A DNA stretch of 64,000 nucleotides, from the NCBI GenBank assembly GCA_029953615.1, contig CP124529.1:2012998-2076997 (forward strand), given 5' to 3'. Positions 39,227-48,060 of this stretch are shown piece after piece (positions within the stretch are counted from its first letter, which is position 1; every line of letters starts with the position of its first letter). The notes under the pieces are model-generated. The model did no database searches. It was not told where the DNA came from and saw only the letters and a program-made list of their open reading frames with translations. The stretch comes from Pseudomonas putida. Lineage in GTDB: Bacteria; Pseudomonadota; Gammaproteobacteria; Pseudomonadales; Pseudomonadaceae. Position numbers and translations under genes: made by a program.

Positions 39227-41590
39227 ATGAAGCGCAGCCTGACCCTGTTGGCCGTGGTGGTTGCCGCGGCCGCCGGCGCCGGATACTGGTACGTGCAGGG
39301 CAAGCTGCCGCAACGTGAGGGCGAGGTCGCCATCGCCGGCCTGCAGGCGCCGGTCAGCGTGCGCTACGACGCCCGCGGCGTGCCGCACCTGCAGGCGCAG
39401 AGCGAGCCGGACCTGTACCGTGCCCTCGGTTACGTGCATGCCCAGGACCGGCTGTTCCAGATGGAGATCCTGCGCCGCCTGGCCCGGGGCGAGCTGGCCG
39501 AGGTACTGGGCGACAAGCTGCTGCCCACCGACACGCTGTTCCGCAGCCTGCGCATTCGCGAACAGGCAGCACTGATGGCCAAGCGTCAGGACCGCCAGTC
39601 ACCCGCCTGGCAAGCCCTGCAGGCCTACCTCGACGGGGTGAACAGCTGGCAGGCGAGCCACCCCAAGCCCATGGAATTCGACCTGCTCGGCATCACCCCG
39701 CGCCCTTTCAGCGCCGAAGACACCCTGAGCATCGCCGGCTACCTGGCCTACAGCTTTGCCGCCGCGTTCCGGACCGAGCCCGCGCTCACCTACATCCGCG
39801 ACCAGCTGGGCCCTGAGTACCTGAACATCTTCGATCTCGCCTGGCAGCCCGAGGGCGCCCTGGGCACACCGTTGGCCGCTGCCGACTGGCAAAGCCTGGA
39901 GGCCTTGGCCCGCCTCAGCCATGATGCACTGGGCGATGCGGGCATCCCGCAGTTCGAGGGCAGCAACGCCTGGGCCGTGGCCGGCAGCCACACCCGCAGC
40001 GGCAGGCCGCTGCTGGCCGGCGACCCGCACATCGGTTTCGCGGTGCCGGCGGTGTGGTACGAGGCGGAGCTGTCGGCGCCCGGTTTCAACCTGTATGGCT
40101 ACTTCCAGGCGCTCAACCCGTTCGCCCTGCTCGGCCACAACCGCGACTTCGGCTGGAGCCTGACCATGTTCCAGAACGACGACGTCGACCTGATTGCCGA
40201 GCGCACCAACCCGGCCGACGCGAACCAGGTGATGATCGATGGCAAATGGCTGGCACTGGAAAAGACCGAGCAACAGATTGCCGTCAAAGGCGAAGCACCG
40301 GTCACCCTTAGCCTGCGTCGCTCGCCCCACGGCCCGATCGTCAACGATGTGCTGGGCGCCACTGCCGGGCCTACGCCCATCGCCATGTGGTGGGCGTTTC
40401 TGGAAACCGAAAACCCGATCCTCGACGGTTTCTATCAGCTCAACCGCGCCGATACCCTGGGCAAGATGCGCGAGGCCGCAGCCAAGGTGCATGCGCCAGG
40501 GCTGAACCTGGTCTGGGCCAATGCCCGTGGCGATATCGGCTGGTGGGCGGCGGCGAAATTACCGATCCGCCCCGACGGAGTCGATCCCGCGTTCATCCTC
40601 GACGGTGCCAGTGCGCAGGCCGACAAGCTCGGTTTCTATCCTTTCAGCGTCAACCCGCAACAGGAGAACCCGCCGCGTGGCTACATTGTCTCGGCCAACT
40701 ACCAGCCTCCGGCGGCGGTGCCGATACCCGGTTACTACAACCTGCCGGACCGAGGCCGTCAGCTCGACCGCCACCTGGCCAACACCGATGTGAAGTGGGA
40801 TACCCAGAACAGCCAGGCGCTGCAGCTGGACACTGCCAGCGACCACGGGCCGCGCACCCTTGCACCGCTGCTGGCAACACTGCGCGCAGTGGCCGAAGGT
40901 GACGAAGAGAAGGAGCTGGTCGAACAGCTGGCAGCCTGGGGCGGCGATTACCCGCTCGACTCGACCAGCGCCACGCTGTTCAACCAGTTCCTCTACGAGC
41001 TGGCGTTCGCGGCTCTGCATGACGAACTGGGCGACACCTGGTTCCCGGTGCTGATCAGCACCCGCGCCATCGACGCCGCCCTGCCGCGCCTGGCGGCAAA
41101 TCCCGATTCGCCGTGGTGGAATACCCGCGGTGGCAACCAGCGTACTGACCGCACGACGGTGGTACGCACGGCCTGGCAGCAAAGCCTGAAGCACCTGCGC
41201 AACACCTTGGGCAACGACCCGGCCAGCTGGCAGTGGGGCAAGGCCCATACCCTCACCCATAACCATCCGCTGGGGGTGAAGAAGCCGCTGAACCTGCTGT
41301 TCAACGTCGGGCCTTTCGCCGCACCCGGTACTCACGAAGTGCCGAACAATCTATCGGCGAAGATTGGTCCGGCGCCATGGCCAGTAACCTATGGACCGTC
41401 GACGCGGCGGCTTATCGACTTTGCCGATGCCGGGCAGACGCTGACCAGCAACCCGGTCGGGCAGAGTGGCGTGCCGTTTGACCGGCATTACTCGGACCAG
41501 GCCGAGGGGTATGTGCAGGGGCAGTACCAGAGGGCGCAGATGGGCGTTATCCCGGCGCAGAGCACCTTGCGATTGGTGCCTGGCGGGTGA
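39227..41590 (+). CDS. Penicillin-acylase-family Ntn hydrolase (possible acyl-homoserine lactone acylase)
   Basis: 787 residues with a signal peptide/anchor (about 1-22). The auto-processing site is EGSNAWAV, where Ser246 would become the beta-subunit N-terminus. VRYDARGVPHLQAQSEPDLYRALGYVHAQDRLFQME marks the alpha part, GHNRDFGWSLTMFQNDDVD the beta part. Periplasmic. P. aeruginosa paralogues HacB, QuiP and PvdQ act on acyl-homoserine lactones or siderophore precursors; HacB is the closest guess, the substrate here is unproven. Confidence 0.85.
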   Translation: MKRSLTLLAVVVAAAAGAGYWYVQGKLPQREGEVAIAGLQAPVSVRYDARGVPHLQAQSEPDLYRALGYVHAQDRLFQMEILRRLARGELAEVLGDKLLPTDTLFRSLRIREQAALMAKRQDRQSPAWQALQAYLDGVNSWQASHPKPMEFDLLGITPRPFSAEDTLSIAGYLAYSFAAAFRTEPALTYIRDQLGPEYLNIFDLAWQPEGALGTPLAAADWQSLEALARLSHDALGDAGIPQFEGSNAWAVAGSHTRSGRPLLAGDPHIGFAVPAVWYEAELSAPGFNLYGYFQALNPFALLGHNRDFGWSLTMFQNDDVDLIAERTNPADANQVMIDGKWLALEKTEQQIAVKGEAPVTLSLRRSPHGPIVNDVLGATAGPTPIAMWWAFLETENPILDGFYQLNRADTLGKMREAAAKVHAPGLNLVWANARGDIGWWAAAKLPIRPDGVDPAFILDGASAQADKLGFYPFSVNPQQENPPRGYIVSANYQPPAAVPIPGYYNLPDRGRQLDRHLANTDVKWDTQNSQALQLDTASDHGPRTLAPLLATLRAVAEGDEEKELVEQLAAWGGDYPLDSTSATLFNQFLYELAFAALHDELGDTWFPVLISTRAIDAALPRLAANPDSPWWNTRGGNQRTDRTTVVRTAWQQSLKHLRNTLGNDPASWQWGKAHTLTHNHPLGVKKPLNLLFNVGPFAAPGTHEVPNNLSAKIGPAPWPVTYGPSTRRLIDFADAGQTLTSNPVGQSGVPFDRHYSDQAEGYVQGQYQRAQMGVIPAQSTLRLVPGG

Positions 41591-41594
41591 TCGA

Positions 41595-41714
41595 GGGGGC
41601 TGCTTTGCAGCCCATCGCCGGCAAGCCAGCTCCCACAAAGTCTGCGCAGGTCTTGAGCACTGTGCAGTACATGTGGGAGCTGGCTTGCCGGCGATGGGCC
41701 GCAAAGCGGCCCCA
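41595..41714. repeat. Repeat pair, GCTGGC-stem variant
   Basis: CCGGCAAGCCAGCTCCCACA faces its inverted copy TGTGGGAGCTGGCTTGCCGG, each flanked by GGGGC(T)GC..TTTGCAGCCC-type outer hairpins. A third repeat variant, between the acylase gene and the ABC binding-protein gene (convergent). Confidence 0.85.
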
Positions 41715-41723
41715 ATGGCAGCG

Positions 41724-42597
41724 TCACCCCTGCCACTTGCCCCCTTCCACAATCACGCTTTCCGGCTTGGTGTCATCGCTCAGTTCTTTGCGCACATACT
41801 GGTCATACAGCTTCAGCAAAAACTTCTCCTCCCCCAGCTTGGCCAACTCGGCGTTCACCCAGTCACGCAGCTCGGTATTGCCCTTCTTCACCGCCGGAGC
41901 AATCGGTGCCTCGTCACCCAACAGTTCAGGCAGCACGCGGTACCCGGGGTTCTGCTTGGCCCAGCTGGAACAGAATCAGGTTGTCCTGCGCATAGGCATC
42001 GCCACGCCCGGTGGCCAGCGCTTGCAGCGACTCGCTGTTCTTCTCGAACTTGAGCAGTTTCCAGTCCGGGTGGTTCTTGGTCAGCCAGATATCCGCAGTG
42101 GTACCGGTGGTGACGATGATGGTCTTGTCGGCCAGGTCGTCGAGCTTCTGCACCGGGCTGCCATCTGCGACGATGGCCTGCACCGCTACGCGCAGGTTGG
42201 GGTTGGTGAAGTCCACCGCTTCCTTGCGCTCCGGGGTCACGGTCATGTTGGCGAGGATCAGGTCGACCTTGTCGCTCTGCAGGAACGGGATACGGCTGGC
42301 CGGCTCCACAGCAACGAACTCGACCTTGTTTTCATCACCCAGCAGGTCCTTGGCCAGGCGCCGGCCGATGTCGGTATCAAAGCCCACGTAGCGGCCCTTT
42401 TCATCGACGAACCCGAACGGTGGCTTGTCGGTGAACACCCCGACAATCAGCTTGTCACGGGCCTTGATGGTTTCCAGGTAACTGGTGGCCGGCGAGGCCG
42501 CCGCGGGCTTGGGGGGTTCTTCAGCCTTGTTGCAGCCGGCCAGCAAGGCCAGGCCGAACAATGGCGCCAGCAGTTTGGTGAGGTTGGCAGTTTTCAT
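41724..42597 (-). pseudogene. Amino-acid ABC transporter binding lipoprotein, frameshifted
   Basis: SBP family 3 lipoprotein with lipobox LLAGC near residue 21, then LIVGVFTDKPPFGFVDEKGRYVGFDTDIG and the ligand-binding DLILANMTVTPERKEAVDFTNP. The frame breaks at 41967-41968: CTGTTCCAGCTGG in place of CTGTTCAGCTGG (LFSWAKQNPGY). Dropping the C gives 290 residues. Overlaps the ATPase gene by 4 bases. Its placement in a sulfur region suggests cystine or a related amino acid, but glutamate/aspartate binders are also close. Confidence 0.82.
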
Positions 42598-43367
42598 GAC
42601 AGTTCCTTGTGCAGTGTCTTCGGCAGGCTTTCTACGAAGGAGAATTTCTCCAGGAACTGCTGCGCGCGTGCGGTCCGCGGTCGTGTGAAGAAGCTCTCGG
42701 GGTCGCCCTGTTCAAGGATCCTGCCGGCCTCCATGAACACGATGCGGTCGGCCACCGCGCGAGCGAAGGCCATTTCGTGGGTAACGATGAGCAAGGTCAT
42801 GCCGTCGCGGGCCAGGCCCTGGATCACCTGCAGCACCTCCTTGACCATTTCCGGGTCGAGGGCCGCGGTAACTTCATCGAACAGCATCACCTCGGGGTTC
42901 ATGCACAGCGAACGCACGATGGCGATGCGCTGTTGCTGGCCCCCGGACAATTGCCGGGGAAAGGCGTCGCGCTTGTCCAGCAGGCCCACCCGCGCCAGCA
43001 GCGCCTCGGCCTGTGCCTGCGCTTCGGCGCGCTCGCGCTTTTGCACCTTGAGCGGGCCAAGCAGCAGGTTGTCGATCACGCTCATGTGACCGAACAGGTG
43101 ATAGCTCTGGAACACCATGCCGACCCGCTGGCGGATTTCGCGCCAATCGGTGCGTGGGTCGAGCAGTTCCTGCCCGGCCAGGCGCAGGTGGCCGCCGTGG
43201 GCCTGCTCCAGGCCATTGAGGCAGCGCAGCAGCGTGCTTTTGCCACAGCCGCTGGGGCCGAGAATGACCACCACCTCGCCGGCCGCCACCTGGAGGTCGA
43301 CGTCCTTGAGCACCTGGTGCTCGCCAAAGAACTTGTTGAAACCCTGGAATTCGATCAATGCGCTCAT
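42594..43367 (-). CDS. Polar amino-acid ABC transporter ATPase
   Basis: 257 residues, GlnQ/TcyN type: Walker A GPSGCGKST, signature LSGGQQQRIAIVR, Walker B MLFDEVTAALD, H-loop VTHEMAFARAV. Start overlaps the stop of permease 2 (ATGA). Powers the two permeases encoded upstream. Confidence 0.9.
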   Translation of the reverse strand: MSALIEFQGFNKFFGEHQVLKDVDLQVAAGEVVVILGPSGCGKSTLLRCLNGLEQAHGGHLRLAGQELLDPRTDWREIRQRVGMVFQSYHLFGHMSVIDNLLLGPLKVQKRERAEAQAQAEALLARVGLLDKRDAFPRQLSGGQQQRIAIVRSLCMNPEVMLFDEVTAALDPEMVKEVLQVIQGLARDGMTLLIVTHEMAFARAVADRIVFMEAGRILEQGDPESFFTRPRTARAQQFLEKFSFVESLPKTLHKELS

Positions 43368-44026
43368 GAGTGGGCCCAGCGGCGTTCCAGCACGCGTGAC
43401 GCGGCGGACAGCGGATAACAGACGATGAAGAAGAACAGGAACAAGGCACCGTAGATCAGCACCGACTCGTAAGTACGTTCGATGATCTGCTGGCCGGCCT
43501 TGATCACCTCGACCACGCCGATCAGCACCGCCAGCGAGCTGGTCTTGATGATCCGCGTGTAGATGTTGATGGTCGGCGGGGTCATGCGCTTGAGCGCCTG
43601 TGGCAACAGCACGTAGCCATACAGCTGCCAGCCAGCCAGGCCGATCGACAGCCCCGCCTCGCGCTGGCCACGCGGCAGCGAACGCAGCGCGCCTCGCACC
43701 ACCTCACCCACCTCGCTGGCGCCCCACAGGCCCAGCACCAGCACCGCGCACCAGAAGCTGGGGATGCTCAGGGCAAAGAAGATCGGCAGGCCGAAGAACA
43801 CCAGATACAGCCAGACGAGCACCGGGATGGCACGGAACAGCTCCAGGTACACCAGCAAGGCGATATTCAGGGCCCGGTTGCCCAAGGTTGCCAGCACACC
43901 ATAAAGCACACCGCCCAGCGTCGCGAAGAGGATACCCAGCACGGAGATGGCCAAGGTCTGCGCCGCACCGCCAGCCAGCTGCGGCAACGCCTGCAACAGC
44001 AGTTCAGACGCCGAACTGGGCATGCT
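43364..44026 (-). CDS. Polar amino-acid ABC transporter permease 2
   Basis: 220 residues with five membrane segments and the HisM/GlnP EAA loop (RGALRSLPRGQREAGLSIGLAGWQ). The ATG at 44026 lies within the end of permease 1. One half of a heterodimeric permease. Confidence 0.87.
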   Translation of the reverse strand, partial: SMPSSASELLLQALPQLAGGAAQTLAISVLGILFATLGGVLYGVLATLGNRALNIALLVYLELFRAIPVLVWLYLVFFGLPIFFALSIPSFWCAVLVLGLWGASEVGEVVRGALRSLPRGQREAGLSIGLAGWQLYGYVLLPQALKRMTPPTINIYTRIIKTSSLAVLIGVVEVIKAGQQIIERTYESVLIYGALFLFFFIVCYPLSAASRVLERRWAHS

Positions 44027-44670
44027 GCAGCCTCCTTTCGACATGGCGCAGCAGCAATGACAGCGGCAGGAACAGCAGCACGCAGAGCAGGGTCAGCACG
44101 GTGAGCATTTCATAGGTCTTGTAGTACAGCGCGATGTAGTTCTTGGTGGTGTAGAGAATTTCCGGCACGGCCACCGCCGACACCACGGTGGTCTCCTTGA
44201 GCAGGAAGATGAAGTTGGCGAACAGCGCCGGCAGGCTGAGGATGCCGGCCTGGGGCAGTACCACGTGGCGCAGCAGCTGGCCTTCGGACAAGCCGATGGA
44301 GCGCCCCGACTCCAGCTGGGCACGGGGCACGGCCTCGACGCCGGCACGCAGCACCTCGGTGAGGTAGGCACCGCCCATGAAGGTCATGGTGATGATTGCC
44401 GCGGCAAAGCCGGTAATCTTCAGGCCCAGGCTGGGCAAGGCGAAGTAGACGAAAAACAGCTGGATCAGGCAGCGGTGTGTTGCGGGCCAGCTCCACATAG
44501 ACTTTTACCAGGCGCCAAAGGTACGGGGTGCGCAATACCAGCAGGGTGGCATTGACCAGGGCGACCAGCAGCGAGGTGACGATGGCGATCAGGCCGACCT
44601 GCAGAGTCACGCCTACGGCCTTGAGGAAGGCGGGCAGCGTGGTGAGGATGAATGCGGTATCGAGGGTCAT
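44004..44670 (-). pseudogene. Polar amino-acid ABC transporter permease 1, frameshifted
   Basis: HisM-type permease with the EAA loop GGAYLTEVLRAGVEAVPRAQLESGRSIGLSEGQ. The frame breaks at 44468-44469: CCGCTGCCTGATCC in place of CCGCTGCTGATCC (NTPLLIQLFFVYFALP). Removing one C gives 221 residues. First gene of the operon permease 1, permease 2, ATPase, binding protein. Upstream lies an AT-rich region with a motif shared by other sulfur-region promoters. Confidence 0.83.
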
Positions 44671-44761
44671 GGGTAACGCAGGTCTGCAGGGTGCGCAGCG
44701 GCACGATAGCTAGACTCTAATGATCTAAAAAAATTTTAATAAATACCATTATGGAATATAC

Positions 44762-44773
44762 ATATCACCGAGA
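44762..44773 (-). promoter_or_regulatory. Candidate shared motif upstream of the amino-acid ABC operon
   Basis: Minus strand TCTCGGTGATATGTATAT in an AT-rich stretch about 95 bases before the permease 1 start. Resembles the sites at 45815, 47473 and 54236. Function not known. Confidence 0.35.
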
Positions 44774-44786
44774 CGTCACGCAGAGC

Positions 44787-44876
44787 CCCTGTGGGAGCGG
44801 GCGCGCCCGCGAAGCAGGCGACGCGGTGGACGGCACCGGCTACGCCGGTGTTCGCGGGCGCGCCCGCTCCCACAAG
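44787..44876. repeat. REP pair with reversed order
   Basis: Here CCTGTGGGAGCGGGC comes first and GCCCGCTCCCACA last, the opposite of most pairs in the window. The spacer holds a perfect hairpin CACCGGC-TAC-GCCGGTG (44834-44850). A very similar spacer occurs at 47489-47579. Confidence 0.9.
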
Positions 44877-44896
44877 GTCCTGCGCCCGGAAACGAA

Positions 44897-44922
44897 AACG
44901 CCGACACATGGGTGTCGGCGTT
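44897..44922 (-). terminator. Terminator of metQ-like gene
   Basis: 11-bp stem AACGCCGACAC/GTGTCGGCGTT with a 4-base loop; on the minus strand it is followed by TTCGTTTCC. It starts 27 bases after the metQ-like stop. Confidence 0.8.
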
Positions 44923-44948
44923 GAGTCATGCCAGGTAATGCAAGCGCA

Positions 44949-45734
44949 TCAGAACGCCGGCAGCACCGCACCTTGGTACTTCTTGGCGATAAATTCTTTC
45001 ACTTCCGGGCTGGTCAGGGCCTTGGCCAGTTTCTGGATGGCTTCGCTGTCCTTGTTGTCCGGGCGGGCAACCAGGAAATTCACGTACGGCGAGTCGCTGC
45101 CTTCGATCACCAGCGCGTCCTTGGCCGGGTTCAGGCCGGCTTCCAGGGCGTAGTTGGTGTTGATCATGTCCAGGTCGACCTGATCCAGCACGCGCGGCAG
45201 CATGGCCGACTCAAGCTCGCGGAACTTCAGCTTCTTCGGGTTCTCGGCGATGTCCTTGGGGGTGGCCAGGGCGTTCTTCGGATCCTTCAGGGTGATCAGG
45301 CCAGCTTTCTGCAACAGCAGCAGGGCGCGGCCGCTGTTGCTGCCCTCGTTAGGGATGGCAACGGTGGCGCCTTCTTTCAGCTCGTTCAGGCTCTTGACCT
45401 TCTTCGAGTAACCACCGAAGGGTTCGACGTGCACGCCAATTACGGTGTCCAGGTGAGTGCCCTTGCCTTCGTTGAAGTTCTGCAGGTACGGCAGGGTCTG
45501 GAAGTAGTTGGCATCCAGACGCTTCTGGTCAACCTGCACGTTCGGCTGCACGTAGTCTGTGAAGACCTTGATCTGCAGGTCCACGCCTTCCTTGGCCAGG
45601 GTCGGCTTGATCAGTTCGAGGATTTCGGCGTGCGGTACCGGGGTGGCGGCAACCACCAGTTTTTCGGCGGCGGTAGCCAGGCCGGCGAACGACAGGGCAG
45701 CGGCCAGGGCAGTGGTCAGCAGGGTCTTCTTCAT
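44949..45734 (-). CDS. MetQ/NlpA-family methionine-binding protein
   Basis: 261 residues of the NlpA family: VVAATPVPHAEILE, FTDYVQPNVQVDQKRLDANYFQ, and MINTNYALEAGLNP. Signal peptide ends LATAAEK with no lipobox Cys, so a soluble periplasmic form is expected. AAGGA lies 6 bases before the ATG at 45734. No metN or metI lies nearby, so it would need a transporter encoded elsewhere. Methionine or an oxidised or other sulfur derivative is the likely ligand. Confidence 0.85.
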   Translation of the reverse strand: MKKTLLTTALAAALSFAGLATAAEKLVVAATPVPHAEILELIKPTLAKEGVDLQIKVFTDYVQPNVQVDQKRLDANYFQTLPYLQNFNEGKGTHLDTVIGVHVEPFGGYSKKVKSLNELKEGATVAIPNEGSNSGRALLLLQKAGLITLKDPKNALATPKDIAENPKKLKFRELESAMLPRVLDQVDLDMINTNYALEAGLNPAKDALVIEGSDSPYVNFLVARPDNKDSEAIQKLAKALTSPEVKEFIAKKYQGAVLPAF

Positions 45735-45814
45735 GGTGGTCCTTGTTCTGGTTCTGGGCCATCGACGATGGCGAATCGGGTGCCCAACCGGTTCACCAGC
45801 GGGCGTGAGGCGGA

Positions 45815-45825
45815 CAATACCGAGA
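45815..45825 (-). promoter_or_regulatory. Candidate shared motif upstream of metQ-like gene
   Basis: Minus strand TCTCGGTATTG about 86 bases before the metQ-like start, next to an AT-rich run (45820-45880). Similar in core to sites at 44762, 47473 and 54236. Confidence 0.3.
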
Positions 45826-45909
45826 TTTTTTATTCCGTAAAAATATCTTTTATTTAGCTGCTTATTCCAAAAACAAACTGCCATCAGCCACTTTGCTTAT
45901 GAGCGGTGT

Positions 45910-46740
45910 CTAGCGCGCGGGGTTGGACAGATCCAGGTCCTCAGCCAGGATCTCTTCGCCGTCATTCACCAGCAAGGCGAAGTGGATGACATTCTCCAGT
46001 TCACGCGTGTTGCCAGGCCAGGAATGCGCCTCCAGCACCTGCTGTGCCGCCTCGCTCACCAGCGGCACAGGCCGCTGCAGGCGCACGCTATAGATACCCA
46101 CGAAGTACTCGGCCAACGGCAGGATATCGCCGGGCCGCTCGCGCAGCGGCGGCAGCTCCAGCGCCCCCTCGCGCAGGTACTGGTAAAGGCGCTCGTTGAA
46201 GCGCCCCGCACGCACCACCCGCGCCAGGTCGATACTGGTGGCGGCCACCAGACGCACATCCACCGGTTGCGGCTGCTGCGCGCCCACCCGGGTTACCTCT
46301 CGGTTTTCCAGGGCGGCCAGCAACTTGCCCTGAATGGCCAGTGGCAAGTCGGCGATCTCGTCCAGGTACAACGTGCCGCCGTTGGCCGAACCGAACCAGC
46401 CGGCCCGGCTGCTGGCTGTACCACCCTGGCTGCCGGCGCTGTAGCCGAACAGCTCGGCATCGGCGTAGGTGGGGCTGATGCCCGCGCAGTTGACCGACAC
46501 GAACAGCCCGCTGCGGTCGCTGGCGCGGTGGATCTGCCGGGCCAGCAGCTCCTTGCCGGTGCCGGTTTCGCCACGGATCAGCACCGGCACGGGTTGCGGC
46601 GCCAGGTGCTCCAGCTCTGCGCGCAACTGTTGCGAGCGCGGGTCGATGAACACCAGCGCCTTGGCGCGGATGCTCAGCGGGCTCTTGTCCAGCTCGGGGA
46701 AGGTCAGCAACGGCTGGCCAAAGGGGTTTTGAAAAGTCAT
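45910..46740 (-). CDS. Sigma-54-activator-type AAA+ protein lacking GAFTGA and DNA-binding domain
   Basis: 276 residues: a bare AAA+ core with Walker A GETGTGKE near 59, Walker B GGTLYLDEIADL near 123, and the sensor region SWPGNTRELENVIHFALL near 240. Where activators have GAFTGA (after ELFG) this protein reads AGSQGGTASSRAG, so the sigma-54 contact loop is absent. It ends at DLDLSNPAR with no Fis-type helix-turn-helix, and no such coding sequence follows. It resembles SfnR-like regulators of sulfur metabolism; it may be an ATPase that modulates another regulator. Confidence 0.8.
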   Translation of the reverse strand: MTFQNPFGQPLLTFPELDKSPLSIRAKALVFIDPRSQQLRAELEHLAPQPVPVLIRGETGTGKELLARQIHRASDRSGLFVSVNCAGISPTYADAELFGYSAGSQGGTASSRAGWFGSANGGTLYLDEIADLPLAIQGKLLAALENREVTRVGAQQPQPVDVRLVAATSIDLARVVRAGRFNERLYQYLREGALELPPLRERPGDILPLAEYFVGIYSVRLQRPVPLVSEAAQQVLEAHSWPGNTRELENVIHFALLVNDGEEILAEDLDLSNPAR

Positions 46741-46804
46741 GACGAACTCCCGCCCCAGGCCTGCAGTGGCCGGGCGTCAGGCAAACGTTAAACAGTAAGG
46801 GCGA

Positions 46805-47386
46805 TCAGGCGCGGCGCAGCGCGCGCTGCTCGACCCGGCTTTGCAAGCGATACAGGTAGGCGAAGCCTTGTTCCCAGCGCTCGTGGCCGGACTTGACGTT
46901 GATGTGCCCGGCGTTGGTCAGCAGCCCTGCTTCGGCATCCCAGGCCTGGGCCAGGTACAGCGCCCTCGGCACGCTTACGGCCGGGTCGTTGTCCGAGCTG
47001 ACCACCTGGCTGGGGAACGGCAGTACTGCGGTCGGGATCGGCGCGAAGTTGCGCAGCGCCGGCGCGCAGGTCGACCGCTCCACGTCAGCGGGTGCAACCA
47101 GCAGCGCGCCACGTACTCGCCGCAGCAGGGCCGGGCTGGCTTGCGCGGCCCAATGCGCGACGGTTATGCAGCCCAGGCTATGGGCAATCAGAATCACCGG
47201 CGAGCGCTCGGCGGCAATCGCCTGCTCCAGTGCCTGCACCCAGTCCCGGCGCTGCGGGGTCAGCCAGTCGTGCTGCTCGACCCGGGCACTGTTGGGCAGG
47301 GTGCGCTGCCAGTGACTTTGCCAATGATTGTCTGGCGATCCTTGCCAGCCCGGCACAATCAGGTAACGGATCGACTCGTTGCGCAT
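46805..47386 (-). CDS. RBBP9/YdeN-type small serine hydrolase
   Basis: 193 residues with an alpha/beta-hydrolase fold: N-terminal YLIVPGWQGSPDNHWQSHW, nucleophile elbow AHSLGC near 70, Asp in SSDNDPAVS, and His in NAGHINVKSGH. Family members are small serine hydrolases of unclear substrate. It lies 64 bases upstream of the AAA+ gene on the same strand, so they may be co-transcribed. Confidence 0.85.
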   Translation of the reverse strand: MRNESIRYLIVPGWQGSPDNHWQSHWQRTLPNSARVEQHDWLTPQRRDWVQALEQAIAAERSPVILIAHSLGCITVAHWAAQASPALLRRVRGALLVAPADVERSTCAPALRNFAPIPTAVLPFPSQVVSSDNDPAVSVPRALYLAQAWDAEAGLLTNAGHINVKSGHERWEQGFAYLYRLQSRVEQRALRRA

Positions 47387-47472
47387 GGGGACGCCTCCAG
47401 TGAGTTTGCGTGCTTGGAGACCAGTATAGGGAGGGAGTTATATCAGTAAAGGAATAAGAAGCTATTTATTAA

Positions 47473-47482
47473 TAACCGAAAT
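47473..47482 (-). promoter_or_regulatory. Candidate shared motif upstream of the hydrolase gene
   Basis: Minus strand TTTCGGTTATTAATAAAT in an AT-rich stretch about 90 bases before the hydrolase start. Closely matches the site before oscA (TTTCGGTTATATAAACAT). Confidence 0.4.
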
Positions 47483-47488
47483 GATGAC

Positions 47489-47579
47489 CCCTGTGGGAGC
47501 GGGCAAGCCCGCGAATCAGGCGCCGCAGTGGATGGCACGGGCTTCGCCCGTGTTCGCGGGCACGCCCGCTCCCACAGGG
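47489..47579. repeat. REP pair with reversed order
   Basis: Same reversed layout as at 44787-44876. Spacer hairpin CACGGGC-TTC-GCCCGTG (47536-47552) differs from its relative by paired changes that keep the stem. Confidence 0.9.
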
Positions 47580-47589
47580 ATCTGAGGGC

Positions 47590-47628
47590 AAAAAAAAGGG
47601 CCATCCCCTGCCAAGAGATATGGCCCCT
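47590..47628 (-). terminator. Terminator of tonB-exbB-exbD
   Basis: 7-bp stem GGGCCAT/ATGGCCC (47598-47604 with 47620-47626), followed on the minus strand by eight T's. 30 bases past the exbD stop. Confidence 0.85.
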
Positions 47629-47657
47629 AAGCACTTGCCTGAAGAAAGTTGACGAGA

Positions 47658-48059
47658 TCAGCGCGCGGTAATCACCGCCAGCTTGCTGATCCCCGCACGT
47701 TCGATAGCCGCCATGGCCCGCGCCACTTCGCCGTAGTTCACGCCGTCATCGGCCTGCAGCTGTACACGCACGTCCACATCTTTGTCCTTGGCAGCCTTGA
47801 GGCTGGTTTCCAGCAGGTCGGGCTGGATCTCGTCCTTGTTGATGAACAACTTGCCATCACCATCGATGCTGACCACCAGCGAGTCTTTCTGCTCCACCGG
47901 GGCCACGGCCTCTGTCTTGGGCAGGTTGATGGGGATGGCATTGGTCAGCAGCGGCGCGGTGACAATGAACACCACCAGCAGCACCAGCATGACGTCCACC
48001 AACGGCGTGACGTTGATTTCACTGAGGACTTCGTCGCTGTCCTGGGTCGAAAAGGCCAT
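47658..48059 (-). CDS. exbD: ExbD, proton-motive subunit of a TonB complex
   Basis: 133 residues: N-terminal cytoplasmic INVTPLVDVMLVLLVVFIV with the essential membrane Asp, then a periplasmic domain. Its start lies 1 base after the exbB stop. Third gene of a three-gene TonB system. Confidence 0.93.
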   Translation of the reverse strand: MAFSTQDSDEVLSEINVTPLVDVMLVLLVVFIVTAPLLTNAIPINLPKTEAVAPVEQKDSLVVSIDGDGKLFINKDEIQPDLLETSLKAAKDKDVDVRVQLQADDGVNYGEVARAMAAIERAGISKLAVITAR

Positions 48060-48060
48060 G

